A DNA stretch of 64,000 bases from assembly GCA_900466875.1 (NCBI GenBank), contig UBNQ01000006.1, positions 62,001-126,000 on the forward strand. Direction: 5' to 3'. Made by a program: the position numbers and the translations under genes. The DNA comes from Hyphomicrobiales bacterium. Lineage in GTDB: Bacteria > Pseudomonadota > Alphaproteobacteria > Rhizobiales > Rhizobiaceae. The stretch's first letter is position 1. Every line of letters starts with the position of its first letter. The notes beneath the pieces are model-generated. The model did no database searches and was not told the origin of the DNA. It was given only the letters and a program-made list of their open reading frames with translations. This document shows positions 8,161 to 16,952 of the stretch, in pieces.

Positions 8161-8718
8161 ATGGCGAAGAAACCCCTCCCGCTGAAGCTGCGCGTCACCC
8201 GGCTCGAAATGACGGCGGCACCGCGCAACAGCCTTCCCGTGCCGGTCAATGTCCAGACGGCGATCATGCGCACGCAGGAAATCCCGCTGCATTTCTATCG
8301 CTATCTCTATCGACAGGTGGGCAAGCGCTGGCACTGGTATGAACGCCTTCGGCTGAGCGACGAAGAGCTTGGCGCGATCCTCCACAGCCCGCAGGTTTCC
8401 ATCTGCGTGCTTTACGTCGATGGCGCGCCCGCGGGTTTCTTCGAGTTCGCCAAACAGGCTGACGACGTGGTCGAGCTTTCCTATTTCGGTCTGTTCGAAC
8501 GGGCAATCGGACTTGGCATCGGCAAGTGGTTTCTGCTGCAGGCGCTTTATGCGGCCTGGCAGGACAATCCGTCGAAGGTCGTCGTCACCACCAACACACT
8601 CGATCATCCCCGCGCAATCCAGCTCTACCAGATGATGGGGTTCTCGCCGGTCAGCACCAGCGACGGGCTGGTCCTGCCGATGACCGACGCCGAGCTTCTG
8701 AAGGCGCTTGACGGATAG
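8161..8718 (+). CDS. GNAT family N-acetyltransferase
   Basis: A 185-residue GNAT-fold protein: GFFEFAKQADDVVELSYFGLF forms the central strands, and GLGIGKWFLLQAL matches the acetyl-CoA pyrophosphate-binding loop (Q/R-x-x-G-x-G/A). A C-terminal ALYAAW...TNTLDHPRAIQLYQMMGF follows the usual order. The substrate is unknown. It lies 15 bases after sseA, so it is probably the fourth gene of that operon. Confidence 0.88.
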   Translation: MAKKPLPLKLRVTRLEMTAAPRNSLPVPVNVQTAIMRTQEIPLHFYRYLYRQVGKRWHWYERLRLSDEELGAILHSPQVSICVLYVDGAPAGFFEFAKQADDVVELSYFGLFERAIGLGIGKWFLLQALYAAWQDNPSKVVVTTNTLDHPRAIQLYQMMGFSPVSTSDGLVLPMTDAELLKALDG

Positions 8719-8802
8719 GGGCAAAGACTGCCGGCAAGAAACGGGTGGCGACATCGCCGGATCACCGTCATCACAGGGCTTTTCCAGTTTCAGGAGATAC
8801 CC

Positions 8803-9273
8803 ATGTCGACGATCCGATTTCATGCCATGCCGACGGAACATGCCGAAAGCCTCTGGAACGGCGGTGACGATGCCTATGGAAGCCGGCCTGAAACGATGGT
8901 TTCCGATGGTCCCGGCCATCCGTGCCGTCACTGCCTGCAGAATATAGACGCGGGGCAAAAGCTGCTGGTGCTCGCCTATCGCCCCTTCCCGTCGCTGCAG
9001 CCCTATGCCGAGACTGGGCCTATCTTTCTGCACGCCACGCCCTGCCCGCGTTATGTCTGCGACGAGGCCTTGCCGCCGGTGCTTTCCAGTTCGGACTATA
9101 TCGTTCGCGGTTATGGTTTCGACGACCGGATCGTCTATGGCTCCGGCGCGGTGACGCCGACCGACGATATTCCGGAACGGGCGAGAAACCTGTTTGAGCG
9201 AGACGACATCGCCTATGTGCATGTGCGCTCGGCGCGCAACAATTGCTATCAGTGCCGGATCGACAGGGCCTGA
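8803..9273 (+). CDS. DUF1203 domain-containing protein
   Basis: A 156-residue protein matching DUF1203. Characteristic features are the cysteine pairs HPCRHCLQ and CPRYVC, the strand YVHVRSARNNCYQC at the C-terminus, and PFPSLQPYAETGPIFLH in the middle. The paired cysteines could bind a metal, which is inference. ATG 8803 follows AGGAGATACCC. The 84-base gap to the preceding gene leaves cotranscription open. Function is unknown for the family. Confidence 0.88.
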   Translation: MSTIRFHAMPTEHAESLWNGGDDAYGSRPETMVSDGPGHPCRHCLQNIDAGQKLLVLAYRPFPSLQPYAETGPIFLHATPCPRYVCDEALPPVLSSSDYIVRGYGFDDRIVYGSGAVTPTDDIPERARNLFERDDIAYVHVRSARNNCYQCRIDRA

Positions 9274-9798
9274 GATCGTCACGGATGCAGTACTCTTGGT
9301 TCGAATGAAACGATGCGGCACGAATTCAAGAACAGAGTCCTCCCTTGGTGCCTGAGCGGTTTTTTTCCTCGGGTGATCCTCGGGTTAAACCCGAGGACGA
9401 GGACGGCCGGGACACGTCGGGTGCCTCGAATTGAATTTTTATAAATGACACTCGGCGTGTCCCGTTCGGTGTGTTTTTCCGCGCAACTCCGGTCCGTCTG
9501 CGGCGGCCGGTCTTCCATCCTTTCGGACTGCCGGCCGGTATGTGTGCGACACACGCACGCCCTTTGTCAGGGGGCAGACCATTTTCTGCGCAGCCCCGGA
9601 TGATCCGCCTGCATAAGGGCGGCTCACCCGGTCACCGGTCCCACCTCGCCGGTTATGCGGACCGGTGTAGCCGAAGCGGAACGGGGTGATTGTAGGCACG
9701 GATTTTGAGGGCGGGGATGAAGATTATTTCAAGTGATTGGAATTGTTGGGGCGGAGGATGATTTCATCCCCGCTTGGGGTCGCGCTGGTGGAGGCGTC
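9274..9798. other. repeat-rich intergenic region
   Basis: No supported gene lies here; frames of 70-90 codons on either strand have no ribosome-binding site. The region holds several inverted repeats: CCTCGGGTTAAACCCGAGG at about 9380-9398, CGGGACACGTCGGGTG (9409-9424) against CACTCGGCGTGTCCCG (9448-9463), and a small TGTGTGCGACACACG hairpin near 9540. The first resembles the palindrome at 15938-16010. Confidence 0.55.
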
Positions 9799-9968
9799 TG
9801 CCCCTCATCCGCCTGCGTCCTGCGGACCCTTCTCCCCGTTTTTGACGGGGAGAAGGACGCAAGTCGCGCCGTCTCTGCCTCTCGCTGACGTTGAGCGTGG
9901 CAAGTCCCCTCTCCCCGTCATTACGGGGAGAGGTGGAGCGCAGCTAGCTGCGCTCTGGGTGAGGGGCA
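9799..9968. repeat. rhizobial three-hairpin palindromic element with terminal inverted repeats
   Basis: The unit opens with TGCCCCTCATCC and closes with GGGTGAGGGGCA, nearly perfect inverted repeats. Inside are CTTCTCCCCGT-ttttg-ACGGGGAGAAG, CCTCTCCCCGT-catt-ACGGGGAGAGG and GAGCGCAGCTAGCTGCGCTC. This layout is very common between genes in Rhizobium, Sinorhizobium and Agrobacterium. It abuts the padR-type stop codon, so it may act as its terminator. Confidence 0.8.
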
Positions 9969-9974
9969 AAGACT

Positions 9975-10691
9975 TCAGCTCAACCCGCCGCCACCTGCAT
10001 CCTTGTTTGCATCACCATCGAGATCCTCGGCCACCTGCAGAAGCAGCTTGACGAGATCGCCGGCCTTTTTTTCATCCGTCGCCAGTTTGGCGGCGATGAC
10101 TTCGCGCAGGTTCAGCAGTGCCGCGTCGACGCTGCGTGGCAGGTCCGGACCTCTTTCCCGGCGCTGGTGGTGTTCGTTACGTTCCTGACGCTGCTTGATG
10201 CGTTCGGCAAATTCGGTCAACCTGCCCAGAATGGTGGAGGCAAAGCTGCGGTTTTCTTCGAGATGCGCCCGGCCCTCTTCGGTGATCGCGTAACGTTTCT
10301 TGTTGCCATCGGCCTCGGAGACCACATAGCCGGCCTCTTCCAGATAGGTCAGGGTCGGGTAGATGACGCCCGGGCTCGGGGCATAAAAGCCGTAGGTCAT
10401 GTCCTCGATATGCTTGATGATCTCGTAGCCATGGCGCGGCTCCTTCTCGATCAGCGCCAGGACGAGAAGGCGAAGATCGCCCTGCATCAGGAACCGGCCG
10501 ATACGGCCATCGCCCTCATCGCCAAAACCGTGGCCACCACCCGGCCCCCCTGGACCACCTCGCCCTCCGCGGCCCGGACCGCCAAAACCACGGCCGAATG
10601 GTCCGCCACGCGCGGCAAAGATTTCCTCAAAAGCCTTTCGGCCTCCACGTTCGCCGCATCCATGGCGGCCATCAAACCTGTGTCCAAACAT
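9975..10691 (-). CDS. PadR family transcriptional regulator, YqjI-like
   Basis: A 238-residue protein. Residues 1-65 are rich in Gly, His and Arg (for example GPGRGGRGGPGGPGGGHGFG), as in E. coli YqjI, whose N-terminal extension binds nickel or iron. The PadR winged helix follows: MQGDLRLLVLALIEKEPRHG, then SPGVIYPTLTYLEEAGYV with the recognition helix and wing, then a C-terminal coiled dimerisation helix. ATG 10691 follows AAGGAG at ideal spacing. A perfect inverted repeat lies between the gene and its probable promoter (10705-10734), suggesting autorepression. Metal sensing is an inference from the N-terminus; only three or four His and one Cys are present, fewer than in YqjI. Confidence 0.88.
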   Translation of the reverse strand: MFGHRFDGRHGCGERGGRKAFEEIFAARGGPFGRGFGGPGRGGRGGPGGPGGGHGFGDEGDGRIGRFLMQGDLRLLVLALIEKEPRHGYEIIKHIEDMTYGFYAPSPGVIYPTLTYLEEAGYVVSEADGNKKRYAITEEGRAHLEENRSFASTILGRLTEFAERIKQRQERNEHHQRRERGPDLPRSVDAALLNLREVIAAKLATDEKKAGDLVKLLLQVAEDLDGDANKDAGGGGLS

Positions 10692-10704
10692 TTCTGTCTC
10701 CTTA

Positions 10705-10768
10705 GACTATCTTTCGATATATCTAAAGATAGTCAAAACGAAACCTTACGCAAGAACTAAGATATATC
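10705..10768. promoter_or_regulatory. probable PadR operator region
   Basis: GACTATCTTT (10705-10714) and AAAGATAGTC (10725-10734) form a perfect ten-base inverted repeat. Its spacer carries GATATATC (10716-10723), which recurs at 10761-10768. Their place just upstream of the regulator gene suggests autoregulation. Confidence 0.65.
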
Positions 10769-10850
10769 TAAATAATATCTAATTGATTTTACGCGCAAAA
10801 AAACGCCGGGTGACATGCACCCGACGTCCAGAGTGATGAAAGCGACTGGA

Positions 10851-11969
10851 TCAGGCGACGTTCAGCAGGCTTTCAGGGGCGAAAGCTTCGTAACCAAGTG
10901 CGTCGGCAACGGCCGCGTTGGTGACCCTGCCCTTGTGCACGTTCAGTCCGTTGCGCAGATGCCGGTCCTCGGCAATGGCGCGCAGGCCGCGATCGGCAAG
11001 CGCCAGACCATGTTGGAGCGTGGCATTGTTGAGCGCATGGGCGGAGGTTACGGGAACGGCACCGGGCATGTTGGCGACGCAATAATGGACGATGCCGTCG
11101 ACCTCGTAGGTCGGGTCTGAATGGGTCGTGGCATGCGATGTCTCGAAGCAACCGCCCTGATCGATCGCAACATCGACCATGACGGCCCCCTGCTTCATCC
11201 CGGTCAGCATTTCGCGGGTGACGAGTTTTGGCGCTGCGGCGCCCGGAATGAGGACTGCGCCGATGACGAGATCGGCAGAGAACGTCTCCTCCTCCAGCGC
11301 ATCGATCGTCGAATAACGGGTGTGGACACGGCCGCCGAAAAGATCATCCAGCTGACGCAGTCGCGGCAGCGACCGGTCGAGGATCGTCACATCGGCCCCG
11401 AGGCCTGCCGCCATGCGGGCCGCATGAAGGCCGACCACGCCACCACCGATGACCGTGACCTTGGCCGGCAATACGCCCGGCACGCCGCCGAGCAGGATTC
11501 CGCGACCGCCATTGGCCTTCTGCAGTGCCGTCGCACCGGCCTGAATGGCGAGCCTGCCGGCGACTTCCGACATGGGTGCCAGAAGCGGCAGGCCGCCACG
11601 CTCGTCGGTCACGGTTTCATAAGCGACACCGGTGACGCCGGAGGCAAGCAGGCCTATCGTCTGCTCCGGATCCGGCGCGAGATGAAGATAGGTGTAGAGG
11701 ATCTGGCCGTCGCGCAACTGCGCCCATTCCGCCGGCTGCGGCTCCTTGACCTTCACCACCATGTCGGATTTTTCGAAAATCTCCTTTGCGGAACCGACGA
11801 CCCTGGCGCCGGCCGCCTGATAGGCAGCGTCATCCGCGCCGATTCCGGCTCCGGCTTTCGTCTCGATAATGACGTCGTGACCGTGAGCTACATATTCACG
11901 CACGGCTCCCGGCGTGAGGCCGACACGATATTCATGGTTCTTGATTTCCTTCGGGCACCCGACACGCAT
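10851..11969 (-). CDS. ald: alanine dehydrogenase
   Basis: A 372-residue NAD-dependent enzyme interconverting L-alanine and pyruvate plus ammonia. The start [20 protein letters not shown], the catalytic-region [13 protein letters not shown], and the Rossmann loop [15 protein letters not shown] are all in place, and the C-terminus [19 protein letters not shown] is typical. ATG 11969 follows AGAGGA; the frame extends further upstream but that part is unlike the family. It is divergent from an Lrp/AsnC regulator at 12127, the arrangement seen in other rhizobia where the regulator activates ald in response to alanine. Confidence 0.95.
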   Translation of the reverse strand: MRVGCPKEIKNHEYRVGLTPGAVREYVAHGHDVIIETKAGAGIGADDAAYQAAGARVVGSAKEIFEKSDMVVKVKEPQPAEWAQLRDGQILYTYLHLAPDPEQTIGLLASGVTGVAYETVTDERGGLPLLAPMSEVAGRLAIQAGATALQKANGGRGILLGGVPGVLPAKVTVIGGGVVGLHAARMAAGLGADVTILDRSLPRLRQLDDLFGGRVHTRYSTIDALEEETFSADLVIGAVLIPGAAAPKLVTREMLTGMKQGAVMVDVAIDQGGCFETSHATTHSDPTYEVDGIVHYCVANMPGAVPVTSAHALNNATLQHGLALADRGLRAIAEDRHLRNGLNVHKGRVTNAAVADALGYEAFAPESLLNVA

Positions 11970-12126
11970 GCAGCATTCCTCTCTTTTATATTGGCTATCG
12001 CCAGTTGATTTTTTACCGAGCGAGCACATCAGAAAAGCGACCGAATGTCCTTGCGAAGAGCGATTGCCGAAACGGCGATTTTCGGGGATTGTTGCGTGAA
12101 GCGTCCACTTTTCGAAAGAAATCCCG

Positions 12127-12588
12127 ATGAGCAGCCTTGATGCCATAGATCGTGCGATCATGCGGGTTCTGCAGGAGCGTGGGCGGATTTCCAATGCGGA
12201 CCTTGCCGAACTGGTTGGCCTGTCGGCTTCCGCCTGCTCGCGCCGCCTCGACATTCTGGAAAAGAACGGCACGATCAGCGGTTATCATGCGCGTCTTTCC
12301 AATGCCGCGCTCGACTACAAGATGATGGTGATCGTTCACATCTCGCTGTCGGGCCAGTTCGCCAAAACGCTGACGGAGTTCGAAGCGGCGGTGAAACTCT
12401 GTCCCAACGTGCTGGTCTGCTACCTGATGTCGGGGGAATACGACTACATCCTGCGCGTTGCGGCCAAGGACCTGGAGGATTACGAGCGCATTCACCGCGA
12501 CTGGCTCTCGGCCCTGCCCCATGTGGTGAAGATCAATTCCAGTTTTGCGCTGCGCGAGATCATCGACAGGCCGAATGTCGGGCTGTGA
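12127..12588 (+). CDS. Lrp/AsnC family transcriptional regulator (probable ald regulator)
   Basis: A 153-residue protein with an N-terminal winged helix-turn-helix (LDAIDRAIMRVLQERGRISNA then LAELVGLSASACSRRLDILEK) and a C-terminal RAM ligand-binding domain with VLVCYLMSGEYDYILRV. Such proteins form octamers that bind amino acids. Divergent transcription from ald with 157 bases between the starts makes it the likely alanine-responsive activator (AldR/AlaR type); this is inferred from context. Confidence 0.92.
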   Translation: MSSLDAIDRAIMRVLQERGRISNADLAELVGLSASACSRRLDILEKNGTISGYHARLSNAALDYKMMVIVHISLSGQFAKTLTEFEAAVKLCPNVLVCYLMSGEYDYILRVAAKDLEDYERIHRDWLSALPHVVKINSSFALREIIDRPNVGL

Positions 12589-12720
12589 TCCGCCCCCCGA
12601 TCGGCTCCATCAGAAGTAAAGCAGCCGTTACCTGATCCGCTAGAATTTTGTGACGCAAACTAAAGGCGTTTCAATTCATGCCAGATATGGTTCCTGTATA
12701 AGGACAGGAGGTATAAGGTT

Positions 12721-13059
12721 ATGCCGGTCAACAATCTCAATATGAAGGTGCGCTCTGCCCCCCGGCGGAAGGCCCGCATCCCCGGAACAGTGAAATACTA
12801 CGGACAATCCGTGAACGGCCGGGTTGTCGATATTTCCACGACAGGCCTGGCGCTCGATCTCAGCGCGCCGCTCAACGCTTCCGTCGGCAGCCCCGTCAGG
12901 ATCGACAGCGAAGAACTGGGCGTGCTGGAAGGCATCGTCAAATGGAGCCATAACGGACGCGTCGGCATCCAGTTTCGCCCCAACACGAATGCGGCAGCCC
13001 AGGTTGCAGCCTATTTCCGTTTCTTCCACCAGGACATCAATCCCGTCCTGAGGCGATAG
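12721..13059 (+). CDS. PilZ domain-containing protein
   Basis: A 112-residue single-domain PilZ protein. The c-di-GMP binding signature is present: the RxxxR box as RRKARIP near residue 16 and the D-x-S-x-x-G box as DISTTGLAL near residue 38, followed by the beta-barrel strands VLEGIVKWSHNGRVGIQF. It is probably a cytosolic c-di-GMP effector. ATG 12721 follows GGAGGT. Two c-di-GMP turnover genes lie 6-10 kb downstream. Confidence 0.9.
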   Translation: MPVNNLNMKVRSAPRRKARIPGTVKYYGQSVNGRVVDISTTGLALDLSAPLNASVGSPVRIDSEELGVLEGIVKWSHNGRVGIQFRPNTNAAAQVAAYFRFFHQDINPVLRR

Positions 13060-13071
13060 ATCGCAGAGGCC

Positions 13072-13776
13072 TTAGCGGGCAAGTTGAACATCAAAATTGT
13101 AGGGCTGCGTCCCTTTCGCCCCCAGCGAGCGATTGAAGTCGTTCCAATAGCTACGATTGATATCGACGTCCAAGGTCACCTTGCCGTTTCCGCTGGCATA
13201 TCCCTGATAGACCTTGCCCAGGTCAACTTGGGCCGGATTGGTATCCATGCCGCGAAACTCCAGAATTTTCGCGGTATTGGGCACCTCTATCGTTGCTGAT
13301 GGAGCCGTAGCAAGTGGCTCAGTGGCAATGGGCTTTCCGTCCGCCCCCCAGAATGTCACGGTACATGTCTCGCAGCCCTTGCCGCCCACGAACTTTCCAA
13401 CATCAAGATAGACTTCCGGTCCGCTGCCCGAAGACTGCGCGTAGGCTGAGGTAACAAATCCGAGGCTGCCTGAATATGCTATCTTGATCTGCTCAGGCGG
13501 GTTGCCCGCGTTATTGACTGAAGCAACGATGAATGCCGGTGCGCCTATGCCAAGCAGCAAAGCCTTTTGCACGCTTTGGTCTTCGTAGACGTAGGCGACA
13601 ATTGCGCCGATGATGAAATAGACGACCATGGGGATTAACGCCACCAAGATGGCGATCCAGACATTCGGAGCCGTTCCCAACCAGAGCATCACCACTCCTT
13701 CGTTCCACGCCTCCACCTTGTCCACGAGCGTTGGTAGCACCCCACCGGCTCCTCCGATCAACGCGATCTTCCACAT
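13072..13776 (-). CDS. hypothetical membrane-anchored protein with an extracytoplasmic domain
   Basis: A 234-residue product of no recognised family. Two hydrophobic helices lie at about residues 38-65 (NVWIAILVALIPMVVYFIIG) and 70-87. A segment TSAYAQSSG near residue 112 looks like a signal-peptidase site placed in mid-protein. The rest is a soluble, likely periplasmic, beta-rich domain with one close cysteine pair (GCETC). ATG 13776 was chosen over in-frame GTG 13782 and TTG 13788. It is convergent with the PilZ gene (12 bases between stops). The region reads less G+C-rich than its neighbours near its 5' end. Confidence 0.72.
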   Translation of the reverse strand: MWKIALIGGAGGVLPTLVDKVEAWNEGVVMLWLGTAPNVWIAILVALIPMVVYFIIGAIVAYVYEDQSVQKALLLGIGAPAFIVASVNNAGNPPEQIKIAYSGSLGFVTSAYAQSSGSGPEVYLDVGKFVGGKGCETCTVTFWGADGKPIATEPLATAPSATIEVPNTAKILEFRGMDTNPAQVDLGKVYQGYASGNGKVTLDVDINRSYWNDFNRSLGAKGTQPYNFDVQLAR

Positions 13777-13938
13777 ATCCACCCCCAAGGTTGCTGCCCG
13801 AAGAGTACGCTATCTTTAATTGTATTTTACTGCATTGCATTTTTTGGTTGTGATCGCGTGTACCCCTGTCATTTGAGTGATGCGCAGCCATGCGAATGGC
13901 TTTAGTGTCCTGCTGCAAATGAAGACGAGGGAGTTCTC

Positions 13939-15927
13939 ATGTCATCCATAAATCCGCTTCTGACGCTGTCGCGCCGCTCGGTGATCGGCGGGATCGCGGC
14001 CTCCTCCGCGCTGGTCGCGCTGCATCCTTTCGCGGCCAGTGCACAGTCCAATCAGGCGCATCTGAGGATCATGGAAACGACGGATATCCATGTCCACGTT
14101 TTCCCTTACGACTATTACGCCGACAAGCCGAACGACACGCTGGGCCTCTCGCGCACCGCCTCGATCATCGACGCGATCCGTGCGGAAGCCGGAAACACGA
14201 TGCTGATCGACAATGGCGACTTCCTGCAGGGCAACCCGCTCGGCGATTACATCGCCTATGAGCGCGGCATGAAGGAGGGCGACAAGCACCCGGTCATGAG
14301 CGCGATGAACGTGCTCGGTTACGATGTTGGGACGCTTGGAAACCACGAGTTCAACTATGGACTGGATTTTCTGGGCAAGGTTCTGGCCGGAGCCGGATTT
14401 CCCTATGTTTGTGCGAATCTTACCAAGGGCATGCTGGCATCCGATGCCAAAAAGGATGAACTGCTCTTCAAGCCCTATGTGATCATCGAAAAACAGATCC
14501 GCGACGGGTCCGGTGCCAGTTCACCGATCAAGGTCGGCTTTATCGGCTTCGTGCCTCCGCAGATCATGGTGTGGGATGCCAAGAACCTCGAGGGCAAGGC
14601 GCAGACCCGCGACATCGTCGATGCGGCAAAAGCCTGGGTGCCGCAGATGAAGGAGGAAGGCGCCGATATCGTGATCGCGCTGTCGCATTCCGGCATCGAC
14701 GGTTCCGGCCAGAGCGAGCGGATGGAAAACGCCTCACTTTATCTCGCCGGCATCGAAGGCATCGATGCGATCTTTACCGGTCACCAGCATCTCGTCTTCC
14801 CCGGCCCGAAGGATTTTGACGGGATCGTCGGCGCCGATGCCAAGAAGGGCACGCTGATGGGCAAACCGGCGGTGATGGCCGGTTTCTGGGGCTCGCATAT
14901 GGGCCTGATCGACCTGCTGCTGGAAAAGGATGGCAATGGGTGGAAGATCATCTCGTCCACGTCAGAGGCACGGCCGATCTATCATCGCGACGAGAACCGC
15001 AAGGTCGTTGCCGACGTGAAGGACAAGCCGGAGGTTCTGGCAGCTGCCAAGGCCGACCATGAGGCGACGCTTGCCTATGTGCGACGCGCAGTCGGCAAGA
15101 CATCCGCGCCACTCTATTCCTATTTCGCGCTGGTTGCCGACGATCCGTCGGTGCAGATCGTTTCCAATGCGCAGACCTGGTATATCAGGCAGATGCTGAA
15201 GGACGGTCCCTACAAGGATTATCCGGTGCTCTCGGCGGCAGCACCGTTCAAGGCAGGCGGGCGCGGCGGTGCGGACTATTATACAGACGTGCCGACCGGC
15301 GACATCGCGATCAAGAATGTCGCCGACCTCTATCTCTATCCGAATACGGTTCAGGCGGTGCTGATCACCGGCGAGCAGGTGAAGAACTGGCTGGAAATGT
15401 CGGCCGGCATGTTCAACCAGATCAAGGCCGGCGAAAAGGATGCGGCGCTCATCAACGATGGGTTCCCGTCCTACAATTACGATGTCATCGACGGCGTGAC
15501 CTACCGGATCGACCTGTCGCAGCCGGTGCGGTTCGACAAGGACGGCAAACTCGTCAATGCCGATGTCAACCGCATAACCGACTTGAAGTTCAACGGAAAA
15601 CCGATTGATCTACTTCAGAAATTCATTGTCGTGACGAATAATTATCGCGCTGGCGGCGGGGGCAAGTTCCCGGAGATCGCGGCCGACAAGCTGATCTTCG
15701 TCGCACCGGATACCAATCGCGACGTGATCGTGCGCTATATCGTCGATCAGGGCACGATCAACCCGTCAGCCGATGACAACTGGTCGTTCAAGCCGCTGCC
15801 GGGAACGACGGCGATCTTCGAGAGCGGCCCGAAGGCGCGCGACTTTGTCGGCGAGATCAAGGGCGCAAAGATCGAGGATGCCGGTGACGGTGAAAACGGG
15901 TTTGCCAAGTTCCGGCTGGTCCTGTGA
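13939..15927 (+). CDS. cpdB: 2',3'-cyclic-nucleotide 2'-phosphodiesterase / 3'-nucleotidase, periplasmic
   Basis: A 662-residue secreted metallophosphoesterase. It begins with a twin-arginine signal (SRRSVIGGIAASSALVAL...SAQ). The calcineurin-like domain has the metal motifs TTDIHVHVF, DNGDFLQGNPLGD, TLGNHEFNYG and FTGHQH; the C-terminal 5'-nucleotidase domain follows from about residue 370 with the substrate-binding DVIDGVTYRIDLSQP. The enzyme releases nucleosides and phosphate from cyclic and 3'-nucleotides in the periplasm. ATG 13939 follows GGGAG. Confidence 0.94.
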   Translation: MSSINPLLTLSRRSVIGGIAASSALVALHPFAASAQSNQAHLRIMETTDIHVHVFPYDYYADKPNDTLGLSRTASIIDAIRAEAGNTMLIDNGDFLQGNPLGDYIAYERGMKEGDKHPVMSAMNVLGYDVGTLGNHEFNYGLDFLGKVLAGAGFPYVCANLTKGMLASDAKKDELLFKPYVIIEKQIRDGSGASSPIKVGFIGFVPPQIMVWDAKNLEGKAQTRDIVDAAKAWVPQMKEEGADIVIALSHSGIDGSGQSERMENASLYLAGIEGIDAIFTGHQHLVFPGPKDFDGIVGADAKKGTLMGKPAVMAGFWGSHMGLIDLLLEKDGNGWKIISSTSEARPIYHRDENRKVVADVKDKPEVLAAAKADHEATLAYVRRAVGKTSAPLYSYFALVADDPSVQIVSNAQTWYIRQMLKDGPYKDYPVLSAAAPFKAGGRGGADYYTDVPTGDIAIKNVADLYLYPNTVQAVLITGEQVKNWLEMSAGMFNQIKAGEKDAALINDGFPSYNYDVIDGVTYRIDLSQPVRFDKDGKLVNADVNRITDLKFNGKPIDLLQKFIVVTNNYRAGGGGKFPEIAADKLIFVAPDTNRDVIVRYIVDQGTINPSADDNWSFKPLPGTTAIFESGPKARDFVGEIKGAKIEDAGDGENGFAKFRLVL

Positions 15928-15937
15928 GAGCACTTTC

Positions 15938-16010
15938 GTCATTCTCGGGCTTGTCCCGAGGTCTGCCATAAGATGCCGTCGTAGATCCTCGGGACAAGCC
16001 CGGGGATGAC
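15938..16010. repeat. palindromic intergenic repeat
   Basis: GTCATTCTCGGGCTTGTCC-CGAGG at the left pairs with ATCCTCGGGACAAGCCC-GGGGATGAC at the right over a 22-base spacer. It follows the cpdB stop by about ten bases and could end its transcript. The core CCTCGGG resembles the palindrome near 9380. Confidence 0.7.
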
Positions 16011-16046
16011 TTCCTCTCTGTTCAACCATGCAGTTTTGTAATCCCC

Positions 16047-16883
16047 ATGCCCACATTTTCTTTCCAGCAGATCGATGTCTTTTCCAGCCAGCCGATGCGC
16101 GGCAATCCGCTTGCGGTCGTCATCGGCGCGGATGCGCTCGACGACAAGCAGATGCAGTCCTTCGCCAACTGGACCAATCTGAGCGAAACCACCTTTCTCA
16201 TGACGCCGACGACGTCGCAAGCGCATTACCGGGTACGGATTTTCACGCCGACGCAGGAACTGCCGTTTGCCGGGCATCCGACGCTCGGCAGTGCGCATGT
16301 GTGGCTGAGCCAGGCGGCGGATGGGCCCGAGGGCGAGATCGTGCAGGAATGCGGTGCCGGGCTGGTGCGCATTCGCCGCGATGGCGAAAGGCTGGCATTT
16401 GCCGCGCCGCCGCTTCTGCGCAGCGGTGCGGTGGAGCCTGCGCTGATCGACAGGATCGCCAGGGGGCTCGGCATTCCCACCGCAATGATCGAGGATGCGA
16501 ACTGGATCGAGAACGGGCCGGACTGGATCGGCATTCGCCTGCCTTCGCGTGCCGATGTGCTGGCGGTCAGGCCGGATTACTCCATTCTTGCAGGCGCGCG
16601 GGTCGGACTGGTCGGCCGGTTCGATCCGCAGGTGGACGGTGAGGACGCGCAGTTCGAAGTGCGCGCCTTCACCCGCAACGGCTACGAAGACCCGGTGACG
16701 GGGAGCCTCAATGCCGGTCTGGCCCAGTGGCTGATCGGCTCCGGCATTGCGCCGGAACACTATGTCGCGGCGCAGGGAACCGTTCTTGGTCGCGCCGGGC
16801 GGGTGCATGTCGACAAGGTGGGCGACGATATCTGGATCGGCGGCGACGTCGCGACATGCATTTCCGGCAGCCTTACGCTGTAA
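16047..16883 (+). CDS. PhzF family phenazine biosynthesis-like isomerase
   Basis: A 278-residue protein of the PhzF/YddE family with the diaminopimelate-epimerase-like fold. Visible motifs are the start FQQIDVFSSQPMRGNPLAVV, the active-site-region glutamate in NLSETTFL, the ELPFAGHPTLGSAH loop, and VTGSLNAGLAQWL near the C-terminus. Family members isomerise or epimerise small metabolites; phenazine synthesis itself is unlikely because no other phz genes are present. The start has no strong ribosome-binding site. Confidence 0.92.
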   Translation: MPTFSFQQIDVFSSQPMRGNPLAVVIGADALDDKQMQSFANWTNLSETTFLMTPTTSQAHYRVRIFTPTQELPFAGHPTLGSAHVWLSQAADGPEGEIVQECGAGLVRIRRDGERLAFAAPPLLRSGAVEPALIDRIARGLGIPTAMIEDANWIENGPDWIGIRLPSRADVLAVRPDYSILAGARVGLVGRFDPQVDGEDAQFEVRAFTRNGYEDPVTGSLNAGLAQWLIGSGIAPEHYVAAQGTVLGRAGRVHVDKVGDDIWIGGDVATCISGSLTL

Positions 16884-16952
16884 CGCTGTCAGGCGGGGCT
16901 TGAGATCTCCGGGCGTTTTCCGGCCGTTTCTGGTGGTTGGGGCTGGCGGCGG

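Noticed and set aside
7075..9321. A 748-codon minus-strand frame opposite sseA, the GNAT gene and the DUF1203 gene
   Set aside because: Composition is arginine/histidine-rich shadow protein and it crosses three well-supported genes and their gaps.
9439..9699. 86-codon minus-strand frame in the repeat-rich gap
   Set aside because: No ribosome-binding site, basic low-complexity composition, and overlap with several inverted repeats.
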